From the NCBI GenBank assembly GCA_964612565.1, contig CAZTDP010000001.1, forward strand, positions 124,001-188,000: 64,000 nt of DNA, in the 5' to 3' direction. Made by a program: the position numbers and the translations under genes. Each line of letters starts with the position of its first letter. The first letter of the stretch is position 1. Source of the stretch: CAZTDP01 sp964612565. Its GTDB lineage: Bacteria; Patescibacteriota; WWE3; UBA101185; UBA10185. The notes below the pieces were generated by a model. It searched no databases, was not told where the DNA came from, and worked only from the letters and a program-made list of their open reading frames with translations. Of this stretch, positions 42,640 through 51,883 are shown piece by piece.

Positions 42640-45493
42640 AAGCGAACGGACAAATATCTTTATAGTCGCACCACTCACAGTGCATTCCCGGGTTTGCTTC
42701 AAACTCTTCGCTCTTTATTTTTTCAACTGTTCCGGAAATCGCTTCTTTTTGTTTCTTAAAATCGGCTTCGGTTCTGGTTGTTGATATTTTTTCTCCCGGT
42801 TCAAGATAGTACAAACTTAAAACCTGCGGATCCAGTCCCAGTGCCTCTTTTGCCGCAATAGCATAAATTGTGACCTGGGCATCTTTATCAACATCCTTTT
42901 GAGTTTTAGGTGTTCCTGTTTTGTAGTCAATTATCTCTACCTTGCCGTTTCCTAAGTCGTCTATTCGGTCTATTCTTCCAAAAAACTTTGTATCTCCTAT
43001 TTTTAAATTAAACGACTTTTCAAGTGCGCTGGTGTGAATGTTTTTGCTTTTGGTTTCTTTATAGTATTTTTTTAAAATTTCCTTACCGCTTTCAAAACGA
43101 ATTTGTCTAAATTTCTGATCAGGGTAGCCTAATGGAATCCAGTTGTTTTCATAAATTTCCAAAAGTTGATCTAAAGTTACCGCGGGGTCAAACATCAAGC
43201 GTGTGTGAAATTCCTTTAGCGTTTCGTGCATTGTTGTACCAAAGCTCAAAGCATAGTTAGGAAGCGTTGGAATTCTTAAAATGTACGCGTATTTATATTT
43301 TAACGGACACGAGTTATACGTATCAATTTGTGTGTAACTCATTGAATCAGGAATTCGGGCCGATATTTTTACAGCTTTTGGATTTCTAAATTCAGATTGG
43401 ACTCCAAACAATCCTTGCTGTGATTGTTTTTCGGGTTCAACTTTACCGATGTAATCTAGTTCAAGCTTTGTTTCAGATAAGTATCCGCTTGGCGTTTTAT
43501 CTTTTTTTCCGCCGTAGTTCTTGGCTAGTGTCATAAACAAGTACTTTTTAGCTCTTGTCATGCCCACGTAAAACAGGCGTCTTTCTTCCTGAATATGCTC
43601 GTCGCCTGTTGGAAGTGTTTCCTTAATAAGTTCGTTCGGAACTTCAATAACATCACTTTTGTTTCGAGATGGGAATCTATCTACTACTAAATTGGTCATA
43701 AAAACGACTGGAAATTCCAACCCCTTTGAGGCATGAACGGTCATCAGATTAATTGTTTCAATATCTTCTATTTCGGCTTGTGCGGGATTTTCGCCGGCTT
43801 CGATAATCAATTCAAGATAATCCAAAAAATCTATAATCGTAGGTAGTTCTTTTGTTTCATCCTTAAAGTTTGCTTCAAAAGTTTTGGCCTTTGTTAAAAA
43901 CAAATCTAAATTTTTGATTGCAAGATTACTTTCAACACTTTCTTCTGCAACCAGCGGCGCAAGATAGTTAACTGAATTTACAATGTTATAAACAAACGAG
44001 CTTGGTGTTTCTTTGGTTAAATTTTTTTGAGCGTTTTCGATTTTTGATTTTACGGCTAATATCTTTTCGTTTGATGATTCTCCTACCATTTCCCAAAGAT
44101 CGGCTTTTCGGTATTTTGCGTCCGATAACATTTTTGTAATATCGGCGTATTCAACTTCTAACGAGCTAATGTTTAGAACACGGTATAAACTAATGCTGTC
44201 TCTGGGGTTGATTATCACTTTTAATAAAGCCAAAATGTCCCTAATTTCCTCTCTATCATAAAGCCCGCGGTTGTTTACCAACTGATAGGGGAGCCCGTAC
44301 TTTCTTAGTGCCAGCACGAACGGATCTAAATGACTATTTGCTCTGGCCAAAACCGCAAAATCTTTAAATGTGTATTGAGGTTCGGCAGCAATTATTTCTA
44401 ATATTTTTTTAACAACAAACTCAACCTCGTCTTCAACAGCATCGACCTGAATAATTTTTGGCGTAACTGCTTTTTCAGTCGACTCGCTAATAAGCTCTTT
44501 TGAAATATTTAGTTTAACTTCCAGGGTGTCGGGATTATTATTTTGAATCAACGAGTATGCCGAATCTAAAATTTCCTGCGATGATCTGTAGTTTCTTAAA
44601 AGTGAAACCATTCCTGCTTCAGGATAATCTTGCATAAACTGCAAAATGTTTGAAACGGCCGCACCCCTAAATTTATATATTGATTGTGAATCGTCTCCAA
44701 CCGCAACCAAACTTCGTGTGCCCATTTCCTTTGGACATAGGATTTTAATTAATTCGTATTGAGCAAAGTTGGTGTCCTGAAACTCGTCAAGCAGAACGTG
44801 CTTAAATTGTTGCGAATACTTTTGAGCAATGTGCGGGCGTTCTTTAAAAAGTTTAATACACCAAGTTATTAAGTCACCAAAATCCATTTTTGAATCAGCC
44901 AATTTGAACTCTTCGTATTTGTTGTAGATATAGGATAATTCCTTAATCCTTTCTTTTTCGTCGTTCTCAAGATTCGATGCTTTAGCAAAATCCGAAAATT
45001 CTTTTGTTGAAATATTTTCATCTTGAAGTCTGGAAATAAATTTTAAAACCGCACTAATAAATTTAGTTGGATTTCCCAATGGCCTAAAATATTTAAGATC
45101 CATATCAAAAATATTTTTTCGTAAAAGCAGCCACTGGTCGGGGCTCGAAAGAATTTTATAACCGGGGTCAATGCCAATTTCCAAGCCTTCAGTTTTTAAA
45201 ATACGGTCTGCAAAAGAGTGGAATGTACACACCCACGGCTCTTCGTACCCGAGCGGCATTACATCCCCTATTCTTTCAACCATCTCCTGCGCCGCTTTGT
45301 CCGTGAAAGTTAGAGCAAGAATCTCATGAGGTTTAACTTTTCTTTTTTGAATTAATTCATTAATGCGCTCGGTAATGACCCTTGTTTTTCCGGTTCCCGC
45401 ACCAGCAACAACTAAAAGAGCGCCCTTATCGTGGTTAATAACTTTTTTTTGTTCATCGTTGATTTGGGTAGTTTTTTTGCCTCTCATGCTCAT
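42629..45493 (-). CDS. UvrD-type helicase fused to PD-(D/E)XK nuclease (RecB/AddA-like)
   Basis: 954 residues. Helicase motifs: VVAGAGTGKTRVITERI, ALTFTDKAAQEM, LLDEFQDTN, VGDDSQSIYKFRGA, LLRNYRSSQEIL, TVHASKGLEFPVVFMTNL and RRLFYVGMTRAKKYLFMTLA. From about residue 710 a RecB-type nuclease domain follows: YNSCPLKYKYAY, DRIDDLGNGKVEIIDYKTG with the catalytic Asp and Lys, and the Cys cluster CEWCDYKDICPF. It may do end resection in place of RecBCD or AddAB. Starts at 45493 or the ATG at 45487, since TATAAT ends 2 nt before the first and 8 nt before the second. Confidence 0.9.
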   Translation of the reverse strand: MSMRGKKTTQINDEQKKVINHDKGALLVVAGAGTGKTRVITERINELIQKRKVKPHEILALTFTDKAAQEMVERIGDVMPLGYEEPWVCTFHSFADRILKTEGLEIGIDPGYKILSSPDQWLLLRKNIFDMDLKYFRPLGNPTKFISAVLKFISRLQDENISTKEFSDFAKASNLENDEKERIKELSYIYNKYEEFKLADSKMDFGDLITWCIKLFKERPHIAQKYSQQFKHVLLDEFQDTNFAQYELIKILCPKEMGTRSLVAVGDDSQSIYKFRGAAVSNILQFMQDYPEAGMVSLLRNYRSSQEILDSAYSLIQNNNPDTLEVKLNISKELISESTEKAVTPKIIQVDAVEDEVEFVVKKILEIIAAEPQYTFKDFAVLARANSHLDPFVLALRKYGLPYQLVNNRGLYDREEIRDILALLKVIINPRDSISLYRVLNISSLEVEYADITKMLSDAKYRKADLWEMVGESSNEKILAVKSKIENAQKNLTKETPSSFVYNIVNSVNYLAPLVAEESVESNLAIKNLDLFLTKAKTFEANFKDETKELPTIIDFLDYLELIIEAGENPAQAEIEDIETINLMTVHASKGLEFPVVFMTNLVVDRFPSRNKSDVIEVPNELIKETLPTGDEHIQEERRLFYVGMTRAKKYLFMTLAKNYGGKKDKTPSGYLSETKLELDYIGKVEPEKQSQQGLFGVQSEFRNPKAVKISARIPDSMSYTQIDTYNSCPLKYKYAYILRIPTLPNYALSFGTTMHETLKEFHTRLMFDPAVTLDQLLEIYENNWIPLGYPDQKFRQIRFESGKEILKKYYKETKSKNIHTSALEKSFNLKIGDTKFFGRIDRIDDLGNGKVEIIDYKTGTPKTQKDVDKDAQVTIYAIAAKEALGLDPQVLSLYYLEPGEKISTTRTEADFKKQKEAISGTVEKIKSEEFEANPGMHCEWCDYKDICPFAFKG

Positions 45494-45589
45494 GTATTAT
45501 ACAGGACTTTGCACCTTTTTAAGGCTGTCTTAACGAATTTGCTCGTTTTGGGGTTTTTGGGGTAAAATATCATTACTTTCAACCTTTCT

Positions 45590-45689
45590 NNNNNNNNNNN
45601 NNNNNNNNNNNNNNNNNNNNNNNNNNNNNNNNNNNNNNNNNNNNNNNNNNNNNNNNNNNNNNNNNNNNNNNNNNNNNNNNNNNNNNNNN
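45590..45689. other. Assembly gap (100 N) between helicase-nuclease and rmuC
   Basis: Exactly 100 N, size unknown. It directly abuts the hairpin that follows rmuC, so the missing sequence begins within or next to a terminator. Confidence 0.98.
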
Positions 45690-45738
45690 AGGCTCAAACA
45701 CTTGATCAAAATCAGATCAAATTGTTTGGGCCTTTTTT
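45690..45738. terminator. Hairpin terminator at rmuC 3' end (bidirectional)
   Basis: AGGCTCAAACA (45690-45700) pairs with TGTTTGGGCCT (45723-45733), and TTGATC (45702-45707) with GATCAA (45715-45720), loop AAAATCA. T6 follows on the plus strand at 45733-45738. The stem lies immediately after the rmuC stop, so it most likely ends rmuC on the minus strand, with its T-run hidden in the gap. It also reads as a plus-strand terminator. Confidence 0.7.
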
Positions 45739-46802
45739 CATTCTTCCAACAAAGGTTTTTGTTCCTCAGGTTCGATAGCTTGAATACTATCAATCTTATT
45801 AAACAGTTTTCCAAACTTCCCTCTAACTGTGTCCATAGACTTATAACTATTAGAAATGTGTCTTTCCAATACTCCCAAGTCATCGTCAAACTTTTGAGCC
45901 TCAACTTTAATTCCGGCCAAAGATTTTAGAATTTCGCCTGCATGTTTTTCGAGCTCTTGCTGTTGGAAAGCTACCAACAAAACTTTTAAAAAGTAGCTTA
46001 AGGTGTTTGGAGAGGCCATCACAACATTTTTAGCTTTGCTGTACGATTCAATTTCTGCCGTGTTAACCAACAACTCATAGTAAACATTTTCAGATGGAAT
46101 ATACATTATTGCCTGATGAGTAGTACCTTCTTCGGGTAAAATGTATTTACTCGAAATCTCATCGATACGCTTTTTAACGTCGTTTACAAATTGTTTTTTG
46201 GCCTTATCTCTTAACTCTTGCGTATCTGCTTTTATCATTGCCGCAAAATTTTCCATTGGGAATTTTGAGTCGATTGGAATTATGCCCTTATCGGTCATTA
46301 CCACAGCGTCGCAAACTGCTCCGTCTTTAAACTTGTATTGGGTTTTAAAATGATCGTGAGGCAAAAAACTTTCAAGTATTTCGTACAAAAATTGCTCGCC
46401 AAGTCCGCCGCGTAATTTTGGCGATTTTAGAATGTTGCTAAGATCCTTCATGTCGTTGCCGAATTCTTGAATTCCGCCCAGTTGTTTTGAAACCGACTGA
46501 ATTACAGCAGACGCGTTGTCCAGACGTTCCCAAATAAGTTTGGTCTGGGCGTTCATTGCTTCCCGCTGGTGTTTCATTTGTTCATCTAAGGTTCCACGAG
46601 ATTCTTTAAGTTGCTTTTCGATAACGTCCGAATTTTTTTCAACCGAGCCTTTCATCTCTTTAAGCCACTCCATCAAGACGTTGTTTTCGTCTCCTTTTAA
46701 TTCGGTTTTTAAATTCTTAATCTGAGTAGAAAGGTAATAAACAAAAGCTCCTAAAATTCCTATAAAAAGCAAAGCTATTATTAATATTTCGGGTGTCGGC
46801 AT
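45738..46802 (-). CDS. rmuC: RmuC-like DNA recombination protein
   Basis: 354 residues. An N-terminal transmembrane helix (ILIIALLFIGILGAFVYYL) is followed by a long coiled coil and the RmuC nuclease-like domain: SPKLRGGLGEQFLYEILE, GIIPIDSKFPMENF, IMYIPSENVYYELL and ASPNTLSYFLKVLLVAFQQQ. RmuC limits inversions and rearrangements at repeats. The ATG at 46802 is 6 nt after TATCCT (46814-46809); an upstream in-frame start would cross that box. It ends in a strong hairpin beside an assembly gap. Confidence 0.9.
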   Translation of the reverse strand: MPTPEILIIALLFIGILGAFVYYLSTQIKNLKTELKGDENNVLMEWLKEMKGSVEKNSDVIEKQLKESRGTLDEQMKHQREAMNAQTKLIWERLDNASAVIQSVSKQLGGIQEFGNDMKDLSNILKSPKLRGGLGEQFLYEILESFLPHDHFKTQYKFKDGAVCDAVVMTDKGIIPIDSKFPMENFAAMIKADTQELRDKAKKQFVNDVKKRIDEISSKYILPEEGTTHQAIMYIPSENVYYELLVNTAEIESYSKAKNVVMASPNTLSYFLKVLLVAFQQQELEKHAGEILKSLAGIKVEAQKFDDDLGVLERHISNSYKSMDTVRGKFGKLFNKIDSIQAIEPEEQKPLLEE

Positions 46803-46861
46803 GCCAAAAGGATAGCAGGAAATGTTTAAGACGTCCACGAAACAAGTGTTAATATTCTTAT

Positions 46862-47251
46862 ATGTTGAAGTTTTTATACAGCGTTATGTTTTTATGCATC
46901 GCATCGTGGATTCTGTTTGCTTTGGTGCTTTTTAAATTGCCTCCAAATTCTTATTTTGCGATTTTGCTGTTTTTGCTGATTTTGCTTGCCGCGCTGTCTC
47001 TTTCCATTGTTTTAATAATCTCATTCTTCAAGAGAAGGGTACTTAAAGAATCTTTAGATCCAAGGAAAAAATACAGAACTTACCTCAAAATTTCGTTTCT
47101 AATTTCTCTCGCATTCTGCGGCTTCCTGTTTCTTAGGGCTGCCAAATTAGTAACAATTTTAAATACCGGCTTGTTCGCTGTTTTTTATATCGCTTTGGCT
47201 TATCAACTTTTAGAGAGACAGGAGCGGACAAATTTGCCGTCCGATCACTAA
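46862..47251 (+). CDS. Small polytopic membrane protein, unrecognised
   Basis: 129 residues with about four hydrophobic segments: N-terminal LYSVMFLCIASWILFALVLF, then FAILLFLLILLAALSLSIVL, a basic loop (FKRRVLKESLDPRKKYRTY), and two further helices. Positive loops suggest the N- and C-termini are cytoplasmic. No family recognised. TAATAT at 46850-46855 gives a leaderless start at the ATG 46862. It lies 23 nt upstream of metG, which has its own promoter. Confidence 0.6.
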   Translation: MLKFLYSVMFLCIASWILFALVLFKLPPNSYFAILLFLLILLAALSLSIVLIISFFKRRVLKESLDPRKKYRTYLKISFLISLAFCGFLFLRAAKLVTILNTGLFAVFYIALAYQLLERQERTNLPSDH

Positions 47252-47274
47252 AAACGTGGTAAAATCAATACTAC

Positions 47275-48693
47275 ATGTCAAAGAAAAAATTTTTAATTAC
47301 GACCGCAATAGACTACACAAACGATGTAATACACGTAGGGCACTCGTATCAAAAAGTTTTATCTGATTGCCTCGCCAGATTCCACCGCATAACAAAGGGC
47401 GAAGACAACGTATTTTTTTTAACGGGAACCGACGAGTTTGGAAGTACCAACGAAAAAGCAGCCATAAAAAGGGGGATCACTCCTTTAGAACATGTTACGG
47501 AAATATCCGGCCAGGACCGCGCCCAACTAGATAGTTTAAACCTTTCGTACAACAGGTTTATCAGAACTACAGACGAAGACCATCAAAAAATAGCTCAGGA
47601 TTTTTTTACGAGATCGTTAAATAACGGAGATATCTATAAAGACACCTATCAAGGGCTTTACTGTGAGGGCTGTGAGGCATATAAGACGCTGACCGAGCTT
47701 ACTGAAGCAGGGCAGTGTCCGCTACACCCGACAAGGGAAATTCAAAAAGTTGAAGAAGAAAACTATTTTTTCAAATGGTCCCGTTATGGGAATTTCTTAA
47801 CAGAGCTCTTAAATAAAGAGGGTTTTGTGATTCCCGACGGAAAAAGAAAAGAAATGCTAGCTTTTGTAGCTCAGGGTTTAAACGATATTCCGGTTACAAG
47901 GCCAAAATACAAAGTAACGTGGGGTATACAGGCTCCTAACGACCCCGATCACGTTTTATATGTATGGTTTGACGCCCTAATTAGTTATTTTACAGCGGGC
48001 AGCGAAACCGGATTTTGGGACGAAAACACCGAAATTGTTCATATTCTAGGAAAAGACAACGCCCGATGGCATGCTTTATTGTGGCCGGCCATGCTCAAAA
48101 GCGCGGGTTACAGGTTGCCGGACAAAATATATGTTCACGGTTTTATAAATTTAAATGGCGAAAAGATTAGTAAATCCCGCGGAAATGTTATTAGACCGAC
48201 TGAGTTGGTAGCCCAGTTTGGGACAGACGCCGTGCGCTATTATCTGTTGAAACACGGTCCTATCATTGAGGATGTAGATATTTCCTTAGATCAGCTCAAA
48301 GAAGTTTATAACGCCGATTTAGCCAACGGTTTAGGCAATACTGCGGCTCGTATATCAAAAATGGCCGAAAAATCCGGATTTAGCTTTAAAATTGAAACAC
48401 CCACGCTTTTTGATCCCGAGTTTATAGAGCAATTTGCCTCATTTAGAGTTGATTTAGCCCTTCAATACGTGTGGAATAGACTGGCTGCTTTGGATAAAAG
48501 TATTAGCGATAATCAGCCGTGGGCAATTTCGGACCAGGCAAAGCTAAAAGAAGTTTTAACGGCGGAAATTAACGATTTTAGAGACATCATAACTTACCTT
48601 AAACCGTTTATTCCCGGAACATACGAAAAACTAAATTCGCAGTTTGGAAAAGAGCGTGTGACTTTTGAAGGTTCGCTTTTTCCGCGTCTTTAG
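47275..48693 (+). CDS. metG: Methionine-tRNA ligase
   Basis: 472 residues, class I. HIGH motif HVGHSYQKVLSDCLARF, zinc knuckle pairs CEGCEAYKTL and GQCPLHP, and the KMSKS loop as KISKSRGN. A C-terminal anticodon domain includes VDLALQYVWNRLAALDKSI. The C-terminal tRNA-binding EMAP extension of longer MetRS forms is absent. A TAAAAT at 47260-47265 predicts a 3-nt leader. It is followed by the exonuclease and nth genes in an apparent operon. Confidence 0.96.
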   Translation: MSKKKFLITTAIDYTNDVIHVGHSYQKVLSDCLARFHRITKGEDNVFFLTGTDEFGSTNEKAAIKRGITPLEHVTEISGQDRAQLDSLNLSYNRFIRTTDEDHQKIAQDFFTRSLNNGDIYKDTYQGLYCEGCEAYKTLTELTEAGQCPLHPTREIQKVEEENYFFKWSRYGNFLTELLNKEGFVIPDGKRKEMLAFVAQGLNDIPVTRPKYKVTWGIQAPNDPDHVLYVWFDALISYFTAGSETGFWDENTEIVHILGKDNARWHALLWPAMLKSAGYRLPDKIYVHGFINLNGEKISKSRGNVIRPTELVAQFGTDAVRYYLLKHGPIIEDVDISLDQLKEVYNADLANGLGNTAARISKMAEKSGFSFKIETPTLFDPEFIEQFASFRVDLALQYVWNRLAALDKSISDNQPWAISDQAKLKEVLTAEINDFRDIITYLKPFIPGTYEKLNSQFGKERVTFEGSLFPRL

Positions 48694-48696
48694 ATT

Positions 48697-49611
48697 ATGA
48701 AAAAATTGCTGATTTTGGACACGTACAACTTCCTACACAGAGCCTACCACGCGTTGCCGCCTACATTTAGATCTGCAGACGGTGAGCCTACAAACGCATT
48801 GTACGGCGTTACCTCTATGCTTATAAACATGCTTACTCAGATCAAACCTGATTACGTAATTGCAGCGGCAGACGGTTCTGAAACAACTTTTAGATCAGAG
48901 AATTTTACAGCTTATAAGGCTCAGCGTAAGCCAATGGAAAGTGATCTTGAAAGTCAGATACCTAAAGTTATTGATATGCTTTCGGCGTTTGGAATTAGAG
49001 TTATTCAGATCGATGGGTACGAGGCCGACGATATTATAGCCACAGCTACGCTAAAATTTTCTCCTAAAACGGATGTTATCGTTGCTTCAAACGATAAGGA
49101 TCTTTGGCAGCTGGCTGGCGAGCATACTATGATACTTCTGCCCGATACTAAAGGAAACACTAACTGGCTTGGTAGAAACGAGGTTGTCGCAAGATTAGGA
49201 TTTCCACCTGAAAAAATAGCAGACTATAAAGGCTTGCGCGGGGATCCAAGCGACAATATTCCCGGCGTTTTTGGTATTGGCGACAAAACGGCAGTCAAAC
49301 TTCTTGAGGAATTTGCGTCGGTTGAGGACATTTTTAAGAATATCGATAAGGTCGAGCCGGAATCGCTCAGAGAAAAATTGTTAAATAATTATGAAATGGC
49401 TTTAACAAGTAAAAAGTTGGCAACATTAATCTTTGATGTTCCGGTTCATATGGAACTCGAAGAGTTTAAATATAACGGCTACGAAAAACAAGAAGTTTAT
49501 GAAGAGCTTAAAAAATATAATTTTAAGTCGTTGTTAAAAAGATTAGGTTTTGAAGTTGATTCTAAAACCAAACAAAAGGAAATTGATGAAAATCAGTTAG
49601 GACTTTTTTAA
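48697..49611 (+). CDS. 5'-3' exonuclease (Pol I N-terminal domain-like)
   Basis: 304 residues, the FEN/Pol I 5' nuclease family without a polymerase domain. Acidic metal-binding sites appear in LILDTYNFLHRAYHALP, IAAADGSE, GYEADDIIAT and VASNDKDLWQL, with the helix-hairpin-helix DYKGLRGDPSDNIPGVFGIGDKTAVKLLEEF. It removes RNA primers and flaps. It follows metG by 3 nt and its stop overlaps the nth start (TAATG). Whether a separate polI exists lies outside the window. Confidence 0.92.
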   Translation: MKKLLILDTYNFLHRAYHALPPTFRSADGEPTNALYGVTSMLINMLTQIKPDYVIAAADGSETTFRSENFTAYKAQRKPMESDLESQIPKVIDMLSAFGIRVIQIDGYEADDIIATATLKFSPKTDVIVASNDKDLWQLAGEHTMILLPDTKGNTNWLGRNEVVARLGFPPEKIADYKGLRGDPSDNIPGVFGIGDKTAVKLLEEFASVEDIFKNIDKVEPESLREKLLNNYEMALTSKKLATLIFDVPVHMELEEFKYNGYEKQEVYEELKKYNFKSLLKRLGFEVDSKTKQKEIDENQLGLF

Positions 49612-50240
49612 TGCTGACTTTGGGTGAACAGGTCGCAAAAATTTTAAAGACAGAGCATCCCAACCCTAAAACCGAGTTAGTTCACACAAATGAGTATGAA
49701 CTTTGTGTTTCTGTAATGCTTTCGGCTCAAACCACAGATAAAAAAGTTAATCAAGTTACGCCTGCTCTTTTTAAAAAATACCCAAATTGGAAAAGTTTAG
49801 CTTCTGCATCCCAAGACGATGTAGCTCCGTTAATAAGACAAGTTAATTTTCATAAAGGCAAGGCCGAAAGGCTAGTAAGGGCCGCGCAGGTGGTGCTGAC
49901 CGAGTTTGGCGGCAAGCTTCCTAAGACAATACCGGACTTAATTAAAATACCCGGTGTTGCAAGAAAAAGTGCCAACGTGATAACGCAGGAATTGTGGGAT
50001 ATCGCCGAAGGAATTGTTGTTGATACCCATATATCCAGGGTCTCAAATCGGCTAGGTCTTACAACAAACTCCGACCCTGTAAAGATAGAAAAAGATCTTA
50101 TGGCTCAAATTCCAAAGAAGTATTGGAGAAACTTTTCCGGAGCCGCAGTTTTACACGGAAGATATATTTGTGTTGCGCGTAAACCAAAGTGTGGGGAATG
50201 CCCGCTAAATAAAATTTGTCCGTCAGCTTTTAAAGGTTAG
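49611..50240 (+). CDS. nth: Endonuclease III
   Basis: 209 residues. The helix-hairpin-helix is LIKIPGVARKSANVI with the catalytic Lys, the catalytic Asp lies in GIVVDTHISRVSNRLGLT, and the [4Fe-4S] cluster ligands are C-x6-C-x2-C-x5-C in CVARKPKCGECPLNKIC. It excises oxidised pyrimidines (glycosylase/AP lyase). It is coupled to the exonuclease by a 1-nt overlap, a natural base-excision-repair pairing. mutM at the right edge handles oxidised purines. Confidence 0.96.
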   Translation: MLTLGEQVAKILKTEHPNPKTELVHTNEYELCVSVMLSAQTTDKKVNQVTPALFKKYPNWKSLASASQDDVAPLIRQVNFHKGKAERLVRAAQVVLTEFGGKLPKTIPDLIKIPGVARKSANVITQELWDIAEGIVVDTHISRVSNRLGLTTNSDPVKIEKDLMAQIPKKYWRNFSGAAVLHGRYICVARKPKCGECPLNKICPSAFKG

Positions 50241-50281
50241 TTTTATAATGGGAAGATTGTGGAGTTTAGTCTGTGGAGTCT

Positions 50282-50833
50282 TCACTTAGGAATTATAAAA
50301 ATACTTCCGTAGTATCCGGTTTCCTGTTCCTGGTATGCCCATAAACCCATTTTAGATAGAACAAACTCTTTGGTTCCGTGAGCGGGAATTGTTACAGCCT
50401 CTTTAAATTCCGGATAAATATTTTTAGTTTGTTTCATATTCATTGTGAAATCTGTGTCGTTTAGCCATCTAACTGTTTGACCAACGACGGCGGTTGTATT
50501 TTTTGGAGAGTAACCGTTTGTTGTGTAATGTATTTCAAGTACTGTAAGATTTGCGTTTGGTTGAACAGCTGCGCCTGTGGCTGGTGCCGATCCGCTTGGC
50601 TGGGTTTGAGGTTGTAGCGCATCCGGTTGCTCAATTTGAGGAAGATCTCCCGCGCCGCCGGTTCCCAAATTGTAATCGCTAACCTTGTTGACATTTCCTG
50701 TTGTTGAAATTGGATTGAGGGATGGTTCTTGTTTTGGGCGTGTCGTCGCTATTAGTATTATTACCAAGAATACCGCAGCAACAATAACACCGATCACGAA
50801 TATTTGTTTATTTCTTGCGAAAAAAGCTCTCAT
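50282..50833 (-). CDS. Membrane-anchored cupredoxin-like protein without copper ligands
   Basis: 183 residues: an N-terminal transmembrane helix (IFVIGVIVAAVFLVIILI), a long Pro/Gln/Ser-rich linker and a C-terminal domain of ~85 residues with a cupredoxin-like strand pattern (VGQTVRWLNDTDFTMNMKQT, KEFVLSKMGLWAYQEQETGYYGSIFII). The Cys and His ligands expected of a type 1 copper site are missing. It is probably a structural or binding domain outside the membrane. The call is tentative. It follows the 2-hydroxyacid dehydrogenase gene. Confidence 0.6.
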   Translation of the reverse strand: MRAFFARNKQIFVIGVIVAAVFLVIILIATTRPKQEPSLNPISTTGNVNKVSDYNLGTGGAGDLPQIEQPDALQPQTQPSGSAPATGAAVQPNANLTVLEIHYTTNGYSPKNTTAVVGQTVRWLNDTDFTMNMKQTKNIYPEFKEAVTIPAHGTKEFVLSKMGLWAYQEQETGYYGSIFIIPK

Positions 50834-50847
50834 TAAAATGATTTTGA

Positions 50848-51843
50848 CTATATCAAAGAATTTACAGAATCTTTGATTAACTCTCTGTTTACAAGATACC
50901 TCGGAGGCTTTTTATTTACAAGAACATCTATAACATTTTCCGCCGACATTCTGGACATTTGTATTCTCGCTTCCCATGTTGCGCTTGCGATGTGAGGGGT
51001 GAGTACGACATTACCAAGTTTTTTTAGCTCCGCGTTTATTTCCGGTTCGTTTTCAAAAACATCTAAACCGGCGCCTGCTATCCAGCCTTCTTTTAGTGCC
51101 CGGGTTAAAGCCTGTTCGTTTACAATTTTGCCTCTTGCTGTGTTAATTATGTACGCCAACGGCTTCATTTTTTGAAGCTGATCTTCGCCAATTAAGTTTT
51201 GAGTCTCCTTGGTTAAATTACAATGGATAGAAACAACGTCGCTGTTTTCTAGTAAATTATCAAGCTCAACCTTTTCGGCGTCCAACAAGGCTTCGCCCTC
51301 GGGATGTGCCATTACATCGGTGTACAGAATTTTCATATTCATGCCGTAGTGAGCCATACGCGCGAAATGCTGCCCAATTCTTCCAAAACCAATAATTCCG
51401 AGCGTTTTGCCCATTAACTTTGGGCCGATAAAATGCATCGGATCCCAGAATTTATATAAACCGTTTCTACAAAAAGCGTCGGCTTCGGCTGTTCTTCTTC
51501 CGACAGTCATCATTAGGGCAAAGGCGTGCTCCCCAACAGCTTCAGTTAAATTACCGGGTGTGTTTGCCACGTAGATGTTTTTATTTGTAGCAGCGTCCAG
51601 ATCGACGTTATCGTAACCCACGGAATAAGTTGCAATGACTTTTAAATTTTTAGAAGAACTAATTATTTTTTTATCTATTTGGTCCGGTATTACAGGAATT
51701 ATTGCATCGACGTTTTTAACCGCTTTTAACAGTTCGGCATGAGTTAGTGGAGGTCCTTTTCTATAATCTAATTCAATATCTTTGTATTGTTGAAGTATGT
51801 TTATTCCGGCTTGCGGAATCTCTCTTGTAATTAGTACTCGCAT
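50848..51843 (-). CDS. D-isomer-specific 2-hydroxyacid dehydrogenase
   Basis: 331 residues, D-3-phosphoglycerate/glyoxylate reductase type. The NAD-binding fold shows LMGKTLGIIGFGRIGQHFARMA; the catalytic Arg lies in INTARGKIVNEQAL, the Glu in GLDVFENEPEIN and the His in VVLTPHIASATWEAR. It reduces a 2-keto acid or oxidises 3-phosphoglycerate; no ACT domain is present, so the glyoxylate/hydroxypyruvate reductase type is more likely than SerA. The start at 51843 is 7 nt downstream of a TAGGAT box; the 12 upstream in-frame residues look non-coding. Confidence 0.9.
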   Translation of the reverse strand: MRVLITREIPQAGINILQQYKDIELDYRKGPPLTHAELLKAVKNVDAIIPVIPDQIDKKIISSSKNLKVIATYSVGYDNVDLDAATNKNIYVANTPGNLTEAVGEHAFALMMTVGRRTAEADAFCRNGLYKFWDPMHFIGPKLMGKTLGIIGFGRIGQHFARMAHYGMNMKILYTDVMAHPEGEALLDAEKVELDNLLENSDVVSIHCNLTKETQNLIGEDQLQKMKPLAYIINTARGKIVNEQALTRALKEGWIAGAGLDVFENEPEINAELKKLGNVVLTPHIASATWEARIQMSRMSAENVIDVLVNKKPPRYLVNRELIKDSVNSLI

Positions 51844-51883
51844 AATATAAATCCTACGTTTTATAAGCTGTTGTGGCAAGCGG

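Noticed and set aside
45530..45904. Minus-strand open frame spanning the N gap
   Set aside because: A third of it is N, and the rest overlaps the rmuC 3' end in another frame. It is an artefact of reading through the gap.
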